The position numbers and the translations under genes were made by a program. A stretch of DNA of 64,000 bases from an uncultured Acetatifactor sp. (lineage in GTDB: Bacteria; Bacillota; Clostridia; Lachnospirales; Lachnospiraceae): assembly GCA_934433135.1 (NCBI GenBank), contig CAKRZO010000001.1:1-64000 (forward strand). The letters run 5' to 3'. Every line of letters starts with the position of its first letter. Position 1 is the stretch's first letter. Under the pieces are notes generated by a model that did no database searches, was not told where the DNA came from, and was given only the letters and a program-made list of their open reading frames with translations. Shown here in pieces: positions 1 to 8,538 of this stretch.

Positions 1-3
1 AAA

Positions 4-32
4 ATGGGCAATTCCGTAATGGAACTGCCCAT
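4..32 (-). terminator. Probable terminator downstream of lysS
   Basis: Inverted repeat with arms of 12 nt (4-15 and 21-32, 11 of 12 pair) and a 5-nt loop. Read on the minus strand it ends in a short T run (TTTT) at the window edge. It lies about 140 nt beyond the lysS stop, so it probably ends the greA-lysS transcript. The window edge hides anything further. Confidence 0.55.
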
Positions 33-133
33 AAATTTTGAAAATTATGCGATTTTTAAGGCTCTGCACCGTTTCAAGCACCATTTGGTGTAAATTTGGT
101 GTATTTGTGTATTTTCAGAGCTTTTTCACAAAT

Positions 134-170
134 GAAGTACATCCCGTTTTGTAGGGTAAAACGGTACTTC
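134..170 (-). terminator. Hairpin directly after the lysS stop
   Basis: Inverted repeat: GAAGTAC and CCGTTTT on the left pair with AAAACGG and GTACTTC-like sequence on the right, with a small bulge. It starts at the base next to the lysS stop codon. No long U run follows, so it may be a 3' stabilising hairpin rather than a terminator. Confidence 0.4.
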
Positions 171-2105
171 TTAGTAGAGCTTTGCACCTGCCGGAATATG
201 GTCATCTACCATAAGCAGATGGAGCTTTTCTTCGCCTTCTTCTTCGTGTACTGCACTCAGAAGCATACCGCAAGAATCAATGCCCATCATTGCTCTTGGG
301 GGAAGATTTGTGATTGCGATAAGTGTCTTACCAACAAGTTCTTCCGGCTCGTAATATGCGTGAATACCGCTTAAAATGGTTCTATCCGTGCCTGTTCCGT
401 CATCAAGAGTGAACTGAAGGAGTTTCTTTGACTTCGGTACTGCAACACACTCTTTAACCTTTACAGCTCTGAAATCAGACTTTGAGAATGTATCAAAATC
501 AACATCTTCTTCAAATAAAGGCTCAATCTTTACCTTAGAAAAATCAATTTTCTCAGGCTCTGAATTTGGTGTAGAAACCTCTTTAGAACTTACACCATTT
601 TCGGATTTTACACCACCGAGGGTCTTCATTGTCGGGAAGAGCAATACATCCCGAATCGCAGGGGAATTTGTCAAAAGCATTACCAGACGATCAATGCCAT
701 AGCCGATTCCACCGGTAGGCGGCATACCGATTTCCAGTGCATTCAGGAAATCTTCATCCGTATGGTTCGCTTCCTCATCTCCCATGGCAAACTGCTTTTC
801 CTGTTCTTCGAAGCGGTGTCTCTGGTCAATCGGGTCATTCAGCTCGGAGTAAGCATTACACATCTCCCTGCCGTAGATGAAAAGTTCAAAACGTTCCACA
901 TAATCCGGCTTGTCCGGCTTTCTCTTGGTAAGGGGAGAAACTTCTACCGGATGATCCATCACAAAAGTAGGCTGAATCAGATGCTCTTCTACGAATTCTT
1001 CAAAGAAAAGATTTAAGATATCTCCCTTTGCATGGCGTTCTTCATAATGAACCCCTTTTTCGTCTGCAATTTTTCTGGCTGCCTGCGTATCCGGAATGGC
1101 ATCAAAGTCCACTCCTGCATATTCTTTTACCGCATCAATCATGGTAAGGCGTCTGAACGGCTTACCCAGGTCGATCATCTCTTCCGCATAGGGAATTAAC
1201 GTGGTTCCGCATACTTCGTTTGCGACATAACGGAACATATTCTCTGTCAGATCCATCATACCGTAATAATCGGTATAAGCCTGATAGAGCTCCATCAGGG
1301 TAAACTCCGGGTTATGTCTGGTATCCAGTCCTTCATTCCGGAACACTCTTCCGATTTCAAAGACTCTTTCCATACCGCCGACAATCAGGCGCTTTAAATA
1401 AAGCTCCAAAGAAATTCGCAGCTTCACATCCTCATCCAGTGCGTTATAATGGGTCTCAAAAGGTCTGGCTGCCGCTCCTCCTGCATTGGCTACCAGCATG
1501 GGAGTCTCTACCTCCAGGAAACCTTCTTTTTCCAGGAAATTACGGATCGCGCTGATGATTTTAGAACGCTTTACGAAAGTTTCCTTCACTTCATTGTTCA
1601 TAATCAGATCCGTATATCTTTGGCGATAACGGATATCGGTATTGGTAAGTCCATGGAATTTCTCCGGCAGAATCTGAAGGCTCTTGGACAGAAGCTTTAC
1701 TTCGCTTGCATGAACAGAGGTTTCTCCGGTTTTGGTACGGAATACCTCTCCGCAGATTCCCACGATATCTCCCACATCATATTTCTTAAAGTCAGCGTAA
1801 GGCTCCTCTCCGATGCTGTCTCTGGCCACATATACCTGAATATTGCCGGGAAGATCCTGAATATTGCAAAAAGAGGCTTTCCCCATAATGCGCTTGGACA
1901 TAATACGTCCCGCCACACGTACGGTTTTTCCTTCCAGCTCTTCAAAATACTCTTTGATCTCTCTGCTGTGATGGGTTACTTCGTATTTGGTAACCTGAAA
2001 AGGATCCTTGCCTGCTTCCTGCAAAGCCGCAAGCTTTTCCCTTCTGACCTTTAACAACTGGTTAATATCCTGTTCCGTTCCTGCCTGATTCTGTGCTCCT
2101 GCCAC
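171..2105 (-). CDS. lysS: Lysyl-tRNA synthetase with C-terminal tRNA-binding domain
   Basis: Class II lysyl-tRNA synthetase, charging tRNA-Lys in the cytoplasm. After the N-terminal OB-fold (AGRIMSKRIMGKASF) come class II motif 1 (EVETPML), motif 2 (FRNEGLDTRHNPEF) and motif 3 (GIGYGIDRLVML). Residues after about 525 are not normal for bacterial LysRS: a roughly 110-residue Trbp111/MetRS-beta-like EMAP domain (FSKSDFRAVKV, LPPRAMMGIDSCGM, DDHIPAGAKLY) follows an acidic/serine linker. The GTG at 2105 is preferred because AAAGGAG sits 8 nt before it; an ATG in frame at 2144 would add 13 residues but has no clear ribosome binding site. It lies 46 nt behind greA (7 nt from the longer start), and both probably share one promoter. 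Confidence 0.95.
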   Translation of the reverse strand: MAGAQNQAGTEQDINQLLKVRREKLAALQEAGKDPFQVTKYEVTHHSREIKEYFEELEGKTVRVAGRIMSKRIMGKASFCNIQDLPGNIQVYVARDSIGEEPYADFKKYDVGDIVGICGEVFRTKTGETSVHASEVKLLSKSLQILPEKFHGLTNTDIRYRQRYTDLIMNNEVKETFVKRSKIISAIRNFLEKEGFLEVETPMLVANAGGAAARPFETHYNALDEDVKLRISLELYLKRLIVGGMERVFEIGRVFRNEGLDTRHNPEFTLMELYQAYTDYYGMMDLTENMFRYVANEVCGTTLIPYAEEMIDLGKPFRRLTMIDAVKEYAGVDFDAIPDTQAARKIADEKGVHYEERHAKGDILNLFFEEFVEEHLIQPTFVMDHPVEVSPLTKRKPDKPDYVERFELFIYGREMCNAYSELNDPIDQRHRFEEQEKQFAMGDEEANHTDEDFLNALEIGMPPTGGIGYGIDRLVMLLTNSPAIRDVLLFPTMKTLGGVKSENGVSSKEVSTPNSEPEKIDFSKVKIEPLFEEDVDFDTFSKSDFRAVKVKECVAVPKSKKLLQFTLDDGTGTDRTILSGIHAYYEPEELVGKTLIAITNLPPRAMMGIDSCGMLLSAVHEEEGEEKLHLLMVDDHIPAGAKLY

Positions 2106-2151
2106 TTTTTCCACTCCTTTGTCTGAACTGTTCCTCTGTCCCATCCGTGTA

Positions 2152-2634
2152 TTAATTGCTTCTTTGAATGCCTAAAACCTTATAGGAGAATACACCTGCC
2201 GGTGTCTCCACTTCCACTACATCGCCCACTTTACAGCCCATAAGCGCTTTTCCTACCGGGCTTTCGTTGGAAATCTTACCTTTCAGGCTGTCCGCTTCTG
2301 TAGATCCGACAATTTTATAATCCAGTTCATCCCCGTATTCCATATCCAGAATTCTAACCTGGCAGCCGATATTGATTTTGTCCAGATCCACTTCTTCCTC
2401 TACTACAACTTCTGCATTTTTCAGAATTTTTTCCAGTTCCTCAATTCTGGCCTCAATGTCCCTTTGCTCGTCCTTTGCGGCATCATATTCTGCATTCTCG
2501 GAAAGGTCCCCCTGTTCTCTTGCTTCCTTAATCTTCTGGGCTACTTCCTGACGTTTAATTACCTTCAGGTCGTGCAGCTCCTCTTCGTATTTTCTAAGTC
2601 CCTCATAAGTTAAAATGTTCTTCTTTTCATGCAT
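2152..2634 (-). CDS. greA: Transcription elongation factor GreA
   Basis: Rescues backtracked RNA polymerase by stimulating transcript cleavage. The 160-residue length is normal. The N-terminal coiled coil carries the GreA acidic tip region (EQGDLSENAEYDAAKDEQ), and the C-terminal FKBP-like domain has the family signature GCQVRI and SPVGKALMGCKVGD. AAGGA lies 9 nt before the ATG. A consensus promoter lies about 130 nt upstream. greA followed by lysS is a common Firmicutes arrangement. Confidence 0.97.
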   Translation of the reverse strand: MHEKKNILTYEGLRKYEEELHDLKVIKRQEVAQKIKEAREQGDLSENAEYDAAKDEQRDIEARIEELEKILKNAEVVVEEEVDLDKINIGCQVRILDMEYGDELDYKIVGSTEADSLKGKISNESPVGKALMGCKVGDVVEVETPAGVFSYKVLGIQRSN

Positions 2635-2765
2635 TGCGAAATATCCTTCTTCCTTCTGTTCTCATTGCTTTCCCGAGAATACATGCTGTCTTTCCCTGTA
2701 TCCCGACTCCTAAAAGTTCTTCCATCCGCTTGCAGACGCCCCTCGGCACCTGATTTGACCATTGC

Positions 2766-2794
2766 ATTATACTCATTTTTTCAGGCAGTGTCAA
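2766..2794 (-). promoter_or_regulatory. Promoter for greA-lysS
   Basis: Minus-strand TTGACA, exactly 17 nt, then TATAAT: a perfect sigma-A consensus. The -35 overlaps the last codons of the upstream gene. Transcripts would start near 2760, giving a leader of about 125 nt before greA. Confidence 0.85.
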
Positions 2795-3576
2795 GTAGTA
2801 AACAGCTTCTCCAAGTGCTTTTGGAGGGAATCATACGCAATCTCTGCATATCTTGTCTCTATCCTTTTTCGCTTTTCCCAGATGCTGTCCATATCCAGCC
2901 AGATGCTTCCCGGCACGGCTTTCGCCGGGTACCAGATATTCTCTCCGGAAAAGTCCAGTATCAGGCTTTTTTCTGCATAAAAGGGGATGTGTTTTTGCAC
3001 CAGTCTGCGCGGCACATTCTCCACAGCGATGGCCAGTCCGTATTCTTCATATACGGATTCCGCATAATTTTCCATCTTTTCCGCAGCTTCCGCACTCTCT
3101 GGGAACAGCCGCAGCTCACCGGCGGTTCTCAGGAATGGCTTAAGCAGATCGGAAATACTTTCGTCATAACCCAGCACCAGAATGGACAGCCCTTGCATCT
3201 GTTCTATTCTATTTTTTGCGCCGGCTATCAAAAGTTGCCCATACTCCTTCTTTCGAAAATGCCGGTATCGCGGATACGGAAAAAACTGCTGCCACCATCC
3301 TGCAATCTTCCGCTCTCGCAGCCACACTTCTACAGAAGGATCGTAGACTGCCGCCGCTTCGGCAGCCCTCTGCCAAAAAGGTTTTATATATTCCGCCAGT
3401 TCCCAGGGATCCATACGCGCCCTGGGAAGTTCGACTCCCACCAGCCTCGGACTTTCCCACTCAGCGGGCCACTCCTTTCCGGAAAGAGCACGTCCCGGAA
3501 TAAAATGAAAGAGCGGCGGAATTTTTTCAGGCGTTTTCTTCTCTTCCTGCATTTTCAGATAAAATATGGTTTCCAT
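2791..3576 (-). CDS. Conserved hypothetical protein, 261 aa
   Basis: Not recognised. A soluble protein with no signal peptide or membrane segment, rich in Trp, Tyr and Glu. It contains SILVLGYDESISDLLKPF, which could be a nucleotide-binding-like strand-loop, but no complete motif. The start lies 8 nt after the dusB stop, so it is very probably cotranscribed with dusB and may be translationally linked. It ends on the greA promoter. Its function cannot be inferred. Confidence 0.7.
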   Translation of the reverse strand: METIFYLKMQEEKKTPEKIPPLFHFIPGRALSGKEWPAEWESPRLVGVELPRARMDPWELAEYIKPFWQRAAEAAAVYDPSVEVWLRERKIAGWWQQFFPYPRYRHFRKKEYGQLLIAGAKNRIEQMQGLSILVLGYDESISDLLKPFLRTAGELRLFPESAEAAEKMENYAESVYEEYGLAIAVENVPRRLVQKHIPFYAEKSLILDFSGENIWYPAKAVPGSIWLDMDSIWEKRKRIETRYAEIAYDSLQKHLEKLFTT

Positions 3577-3584
3577 ACCTTATC

Positions 3585-4568
3585 CTATGCATCCTGTGTC
3601 TCCGATATGCATATCTGTTCCACACTCTCCGTAAGCATCTCCATGGTCTCCATGGCATTGATCATGCTGCGGAAACGGGCGGAATGAGGCATGCCGGCTG
3701 TATACCAGGCCAAATGTTTACGCATCTCCCGTACTGCCGTATATTCTCCCTTACAAGCAAGCAGCATGGCCGCGTGGCGTAAAATCAATTCTCTTTTCTC
3801 TTCTTTTCCGGGCGGTGCAAGCAGTTCTCCTTTTTCCAGGAAATGTGTAACCTGTCTGAAAATCCAGGGATTTCCCTGGGCTGCCCTTCCGATCATAACT
3901 CCGTCGCATCCGGTCCGGTTAAGCAGATCTGCCGCCGCCTGCGGGCTGTCCACATCTCCGTTTCCGATCACCGGAATACGCACCGCTTCTTTGACTTTTG
4001 CTATGATATCCCAGTCAGCCTTTCCGCTGTAATATTGTTCTCTGGTTCTGCCGTGTACGGCTATCGCCGCCACGCCGCAGGCTTCCGCAATTTTGGCAAT
4101 TTCTACTGCATTAACATGTTCTTCATCAAAACCTTTTCGGATTTTTACCGTAACCGGTTTGTTCACCGCTTTTACAAGACCACTTAAAATTTTTTCCGCC
4201 AGCCGGGGATTTTTCATCAAAGCACTTCCCTCGCCGTTATTTACCACCTTCGGCACGGGACACCCCATATTAAAATCCAGAAAAGTAAAGGGAAGCCCTT
4301 CTATCTCTTTGGCCATACCGCTTAAAATCTCCGGATCCGATCCGAACAGCTGCAAAGAAACCGCTCCCTCTTTTTCATGGATTTTCATCAATTCCATCGT
4401 ATTTTTGTTTTTATAAAAAATGGCATTGGCACTGACCATTTCCGTACAGACCAATCCGGCTCCCTGCTCTTTGCAAAGCAGACGAAATGGCAGGTCTGTC
4501 ACACCTGCCATGGGAGCCAGAATCACCGGATTGTCCAAAGCCACTCCGCCTATGATTAGTTTCTTCAT
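3585..4568 (-). CDS. dusB: tRNA-dihydrouridine synthase B-like
   Basis: FMN-dependent enzyme that reduces uridine to dihydrouridine in tRNA. A TIM-barrel fold is indicated by APMAGVTDLPFR near residue 18, the catalytic Cys in NMGCPVPKV near residue 103, VKIRKGFD, the active-site segment AVHGRTREQYYSG, and the phosphate/FMN-binding strands PVIGNGDV and DGVMIGRAAQGNPW. Length (327 aa) is typical. GAAGGAA lies just before the ATG. It is followed by an unidentified gene in the same transcript and lies downstream of coaX. Confidence 0.95.
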   Translation of the reverse strand: MKKLIIGGVALDNPVILAPMAGVTDLPFRLLCKEQGAGLVCTEMVSANAIFYKNKNTMELMKIHEKEGAVSLQLFGSDPEILSGMAKEIEGLPFTFLDFNMGCPVPKVVNNGEGSALMKNPRLAEKILSGLVKAVNKPVTVKIRKGFDEEHVNAVEIAKIAEACGVAAIAVHGRTREQYYSGKADWDIIAKVKEAVRIPVIGNGDVDSPQAAADLLNRTGCDGVMIGRAAQGNPWIFRQVTHFLEKGELLAPPGKEEKRELILRHAAMLLACKGEYTAVREMRKHLAWYTAGMPHSARFRSMINAMETMEMLTESVEQICISETQDA

Positions 4569-4665
4569 TTCCTTCTTTTTTCCTCAGCTTCTTTCCGGTT
4601 TCTTACTACGTTTTCCTGCGGCGGGATTTTCCGCCGTTTTCTGTTCGTCTTGCAAATCAGAAAGG

Positions 4666-5439
4666 TTACGACCTGTGATTTTTCCAATAAATTATCCTAA
4701 GTCCGTCCAGTGTCAGTGCGCTGTCATAAATATGAATGGAATCCGTCTCTTCGGAAATCACCCGCCCCAGACCTCCGGTAGCTACCACTTTCATATGGTG
4801 AAGCCCAGTCTCTTCTTTCAGTTTCCGGATAATATATTCCGTCTGTCCTACCTGTCCGTACATCAGACCGGCCTGCATACTGCTGACGGTCTCTGATGCC
4901 AGAATCGACTTTGGCATCTTAATCTCTACTTTTGGAAGCTTGGCAGCCTTATTCCACAGAGCTTCAAAGCTGATCCGGATACCGGGTGTGATAATGCAGG
5001 TTGTAAAATCACCCTTTTCCGTTACCAGGTCATAGGTAGTCGCCGTCCCGAAATCAATAACCAGCGTAGGTCCGCCGTATTTTTCATATGCCGCCACTGC
5101 ATCCACAATCCGATCCGCACCGACTGCTCTGGGGTTCTCTGTTACCACATTGATACCGGTTTTTACTCCGGGACCCACAATCAGAGGATTGGTTCCCGTA
5201 TACCGCATGATCCCGCCTGTAAGAGAATGCATTACATCCGGCACAACGCTGGCAATGATAGATCCTTCTATCTGCTCTGTCCGGATCCCTTTCTTCTCTA
5301 ACAGAGTTGTGATCATCATTCCATACTCATCCGAAGTGCGAGGAGTCTGTGTCATCATCCGAAAAGTGGCCTTCAGTTCTTCTTTTTCATATACTCCGTA
5401 GGTCAGATTCGTATTACCTACATCTACTACCAAAATCAT
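4666..5439 (-). CDS. coaX: Type III pantothenate kinase
   Basis: First step of coenzyme A synthesis, phosphorylating pantothenate. ASKHA-fold signatures are present: the N-terminal phosphate loop DVGNTNLTYGVY, the second Asp motif VDFGTATTYDLV near residue 130, and GVKTG with ADRIVDAVAAY. Length 257 aa is usual. AGGAAAAACG precedes the ATG. Type III kinases are not inhibited by CoA and need a monovalent cation (family knowledge). Confidence 0.95.
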   Translation of the reverse strand: MILVVDVGNTNLTYGVYEKEELKATFRMMTQTPRTSDEYGMMITTLLEKKGIRTEQIEGSIIASVVPDVMHSLTGGIMRYTGTNPLIVGPGVKTGINVVTENPRAVGADRIVDAVAAYEKYGGPTLVIDFGTATTYDLVTEKGDFTTCIITPGIRISFEALWNKAAKLPKVEIKMPKSILASETVSSMQAGLMYGQVGQTEYIIRKLKEETGLHHMKVVATGGLGRVISEETDSIHIYDSALTLDGLRIIYWKNHRS

Positions 5440-5468
5440 CGTTTTTCCTCATTTTCTGCTGCTTTATG

Positions 5469-5816
5469 TTATTCCTCCAGCAAATCAGCCGGATTCTGTT
5501 TTAATATAAACACTTTGTAATACAGGCTTAAAGATTCCAACAGTTCCTGGCGATTTCTGCGAATCTCTCCGATCAACAGGCCGCTTGAAATCTCATCGTA
5601 ATAAATATCATCTTCCTCAGCATTGGTTTCCAACGACAGCGAACCGTCCTCTTCAAACACAATCGTAAAGATTCCGCCCACTTCTTCTGTAAAAAGGACA
5701 CAGATGATATGAAGTTCTTCTTTCACCGACTCCGGAATTCCGTTGAACTTTTCATTAAAATAATATTTTTTTTCGTATGCATTCGCTCCGCAAAGCACAA
5801 CCCTGTTCTGCTCCAT
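5469..5816 (-). CDS. Small conserved protein, DUF6145-like
   Basis: A 115-residue soluble acidic protein without membrane segments. The sequence (starting MEQNRVVLCGANAYEKKYYF, then a VLFTEEVGGIFTI segment) resembles a small Lachnospiraceae family I recall as DUF6145. Function unknown. GGAGAAGAAAG precedes the start. It lies 29 nt upstream of coaX on the same strand, so the two are likely cotranscribed. Confidence 0.7.
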   Translation of the reverse strand: MEQNRVVLCGANAYEKKYYFNEKFNGIPESVKEELHIICVLFTEEVGGIFTIVFEEDGSLSLETNAEEDDIYYDEISSGLLIGEIRRNRQELLESLSLYYKVFILKQNPADLLEE

Positions 5817-5847
5817 CTTTCTTCTCCGGTCTTATGAAATTCTTCTC

Positions 5848-6831
5848 TTACAATGTTGCCGCCATAACAGCTTTAATGGTGTGCATACGGTTTTCCGCCT
5901 CTTGAAAGACTACCGACTGTTCCGATTCGAACACTTCATTAGTAACTTCCATCTCCTCGATACCGAATCTTTCCTGAATCTGTTTTCCGATACCGGTCTT
6001 CAAATCATGAAAGGCAGGCAGACAATGCATGAAAATGGCATCCTCTTCGGCCATTTTCATAACGGATGCATTTACCTGATAGGGACGTAAAGTCCGAATA
6101 CGTTCTTCCCATACTTCATCAGGCTCTCCCATAGATACCCACACATCCGTGCAGATCACATCGGCTTTCGCCGCCCCTATCTCGATATCCTCTGTCAGAG
6201 TAACGCTTCCTCCGCTTTCCTTCGCAATCTCTTTGCAAAGTGCAACCAGTTTCTCTGCCGGGAAATAGGCTTTTGCCGTACAGGCTGTAAAATGCATCCC
6301 CATTTTTGCACAGGCAACCATCAGGGAATTACCCATATTATACCTGGCATCTCCAAAATACGTTACCCGGAGCCCCTTTAATTTGCCGAAATTCTCCCTG
6401 ATCGTCATTAAATCCGCCAGCATCTGCGTCGGATGGAATTCATTCGTAAGCCCATTCCAAACAGGCACATCTGCGTATCTTGCAAGCTCTTCTACAATTT
6501 CCTGTCCATATCCCCGGTACTCGATTCCATCATACATACCGCTCAGCACTCTTGCCGTGTCTGCAATGCTTTCCTTCTTTCCGATCTGGGAACCCATCGG
6601 ATCCAGATAAGTTGTTCCCATTCCCAGATCATGTGCCGCTACTTCAAATGCACATCTTGTCCGGGTACTCGTCTTTTCAAAAATCAAAGCTACATTCTTC
6701 CCCCGCAGAGTATCATGCGGAATCCCATTTTTCTTCTTCTGTTTCAATTCTACTGCCAGATCCAGTAAATACCTGATCTCTTCCGGCTTATAATCCAATA
6801 ATTTCAAAAAGTCCCTACCCTTTAAATTCAT
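5848..6831 (-). CDS. argF: Ornithine carbamoyltransferase
   Basis: Makes citrulline from ornithine and carbamoyl phosphate, or runs in reverse in arginine deimination. Motifs: STRTRCAFEVA (carbamoyl-phosphate site), EFHPTQMLAD, DVWVSMGEPDE (ornithine site) and the catalytic HCLPAF. The ATG at 6831 is chosen because GGAGG lies 8 nt upstream; a longer frame to 6858 adds nine unconserved residues. 327 aa is normal. No other arginine gene is near, so anabolic or catabolic use (argF or arcB) cannot be decided from context. Confidence 0.93.
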   Translation of the reverse strand: MNLKGRDFLKLLDYKPEEIRYLLDLAVELKQKKKNGIPHDTLRGKNVALIFEKTSTRTRCAFEVAAHDLGMGTTYLDPMGSQIGKKESIADTARVLSGMYDGIEYRGYGQEIVEELARYADVPVWNGLTNEFHPTQMLADLMTIRENFGKLKGLRVTYFGDARYNMGNSLMVACAKMGMHFTACTAKAYFPAEKLVALCKEIAKESGGSVTLTEDIEIGAAKADVICTDVWVSMGEPDEVWEERIRTLRPYQVNASVMKMAEEDAIFMHCLPAFHDLKTGIGKQIQERFGIEEMEVTNEVFESEQSVVFQEAENRMHTIKAVMAATL

Positions 6832-6856
6832 TCTATTTTCCTCCGTGATTTGAAAC

Positions 6857-6884
6857 AACCAGGGGAGAGCGTTCCCCCCTGGTT
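6857..6884 (-). terminator. Hairpin between the SPFH gene and argF
   Basis: Arms AACCAGGGG and CCCCTGGTT (6857-6865, 6876-6884) flank a 10-nt loop directly after the SPFH stop codon. Only a weak T-rich tail follows on the minus strand, so readthrough into argF is possible. Confidence 0.5.
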
Positions 6885-6885
6885 T

Positions 6886-7806
6886 CTATTTCGTCTGAAT
6901 CGTTTCTTTCAACACAGAAGCCACACTGGCAATTCCCTGAAGCTCTGAAGGCATCAAAATTGTAGTTGCCTGACCGTCCGCTACTTTTTCAAATGCTTCC
7001 AGGCTCTTAAGCTTAAGCACTGCCTCATCCGCACCTGCTTCTTTCAGCATCCGGATACCGTCCGCATTTGCTTTCTGCACTTTCAGAATCGCTTCTGCTT
7101 CCCCTTCCGCTTCCCGAATCATCTTTTCCTTCTCCGCTTCCGCACGGAGGATTGCGGATTGTTTCTCAGCCTCTGCTTTCAGAATGGCAGATTCTTTTTC
7201 GCCTTCCGCCACCAAAACTTTTGCTTTCTTTTCACCTTCCGCCCTGGTCACAGACTCACGTCTTTCACGCTCCGCCTTCATCTGCCTTTCCATGGCATTC
7301 TGAATCTCTGCGGGCGGTATGATATTTTTCAGTTCTACACGATTTACTTTGATTCCCCAGGGATCCGTTGCAATATCCAGAGCAGCACGCATCTTGGTAT
7401 TGATCGTCTCACGGGATGTCAGTGTCTGATCCAGCTCAAGTTCGCCGATAATATTACGTAAAGTAGTAGCCGTCAGATTTTCAATTGCAATCATAGGATT
7501 TTCCACTCCGTATGCAAACAGCTTCGGATCCGTTATCTGGTAGAACACAACCGTATCAATCCGCATGGTTACATTATCTTTTGTAATAACCGGCTGAGGC
7601 GGAAAATCTGCCACCTGCTCTTTTAAATTCACTCTCTTGGCTACCTTATCCAAAAAAGGCACTTTAAAATGAAACCCTACTGCCCAGGTACCCTGATAAG
7701 CTCCCAGACGTTCAATGACATAAGCCTGTGCCTGCGGAACTATCTTCATACAGGATAAAATAATAAGTAAAAGCAACACAAGAGCGACAATAATTATAAC
7801 TTTCAT
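6886..7806 (-). CDS. SPFH/band 7 membrane protein (QmcA-like)
   Basis: Flotillin/stomatin-like scaffold of membrane microdomains. Residues 1-20 form one hydrophobic anchor (IIIVALVLLLLIILS), followed by the band 7 domain (YVIERLGAYQGTW to about residue 180) and an Ala/Glu/Lys-rich coiled coil with repeated AEGEK/AEAEK units. The ATG at 7806 has AGAGG at proper spacing; an upstream GTG at 7824 would add six residues before the anchor and is less likely. It follows nfeD at a 51-nt spacing, the classic NfeD-SPFH partner arrangement. Confidence 0.92.
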   Translation of the reverse strand: MKVIIIVALVLLLLIILSCMKIVPQAQAYVIERLGAYQGTWAVGFHFKVPFLDKVAKRVNLKEQVADFPPQPVITKDNVTMRIDTVVFYQITDPKLFAYGVENPMIAIENLTATTLRNIIGELELDQTLTSRETINTKMRAALDIATDPWGIKVNRVELKNIIPPAEIQNAMERQMKAERERRESVTRAEGEKKAKVLVAEGEKESAILKAEAEKQSAILRAEAEKEKMIREAEGEAEAILKVQKANADGIRMLKEAGADEAVLKLKSLEAFEKVADGQATTILMPSELQGIASVASVLKETIQTK

Positions 7807-7857
7807 GCAAGCCTCTTTCTGCACCTGTCCCGGTGCCGGAAATGTTTGTTATCGATT

Positions 7858-8379
7858 TTAAATACTTTCTTCTTCCAAAGATACCTTTTCCTGCGGCAAT
7901 GTTCCTGTTTCCTGTCTTCCTTCCGATGCTTCCTGATTTTCCGGATCCGGTTTGCGTACCATCAGCTTCACTCCGCTGACCGCCATAACAGTTACAATTG
8001 CCCCCGGCTCTATGCAGATACCTTCATCCACACTCCGTGCCATCCATTCCTGGGCCCCCAGCCTTACTTGGCCGGTTCCCATAAGATTATCAATTCTTTC
8101 CGTCACAAATGCACTCTTACCTACCAGACTCTCCACATTTGTTTTCAGACGATTCCTATTGAAATATTTCACAGCGACAGGTCTCGTAAAAAACAGGAGT
8201 ACCAAAGAAACGACAAAGAACAAAATAACCTGAACCGCCACCGGCAAATGCAGAACCGCTGCCAGCAAGGCAAGAAGCGCACCTCCCGCGAACCATATAG
8301 TCGTCAGTCCTAACGTAGCCGCTTCAATAACCAGGAGCAAAATCAGCATTACAAGCCAGAACACGATCATCTCATTCAT
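7858..8379 (-). CDS. NfeD family membrane protein, short form
   Basis: The partner of the downstream SPFH protein. Short type (173 aa) lacking the N-terminal serine protease domain. Two to three membrane segments (VFWLVMLILLLVIEAATLG, IWFAGGALLALLAAV, VQVILFFVVSLVLLFF) are followed by a C-terminal OB-fold (SLVGKSAFVTERIDNL, GAQEWMARS). The start at 8379 has a GGGGGGAG ribosome binding site; a longer open frame upstream has no support. The Glu-rich tail is probably cytoplasmic. Confidence 0.9.
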   Translation of the reverse strand: MNEMIVFWLVMLILLLVIEAATLGLTTIWFAGGALLALLAAVLHLPVAVQVILFFVVSLVLLFFTRPVAVKYFNRNRLKTNVESLVGKSAFVTERIDNLMGTGQVRLGAQEWMARSVDEGICIEPGAIVTVMAVSGVKLMVRKPDPENQEASEGRQETGTLPQEKVSLEEESI

Positions 8380-8485
8380 AGGATTCTCCCCCCTTTCCGT
8401 TATACTTGATTTTCCGAACCTTTCTGTCCGCGACCTCTCTTTTATCTTACTACATGTTTGGAAAAGACGCAATATTTTTTTCGTA

Positions 8486-8532
8486 AAAAGACGGGGACAG
8501 GGGTGCAAAAATATTCCCTGTCTCCGTCTTTT
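8486..8532. repeat. REP-like hairpin, also a likely bidirectional terminator
   Basis: Two 17-nt arms (8486-8502 and 8516-8532) pair at all positions except one wobble, around a loop containing GTGCAAAAATATT. The stem (AAAAGACGGGGACAGGG) resembles the GGGGACAGG / TGCAAAA hairpins moved by REP-associated tyrosine transposases in other bacteria (general knowledge). It sits between the end of the cell wall hydrolase gene and nfeD, and its A/T ends would let it terminate transcription. Confidence 0.6.
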
Positions 8533-8538
8533 CAGATT

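Noticed and set aside
2629..3687. Long plus-strand open frame (352 codons) opposite the 261-aa gene and dusB
   Set aside because: It is an antisense frame over two well-supported minus-strand genes, with no ribosome binding site and Ser/Phe/Leu-rich shadow composition.
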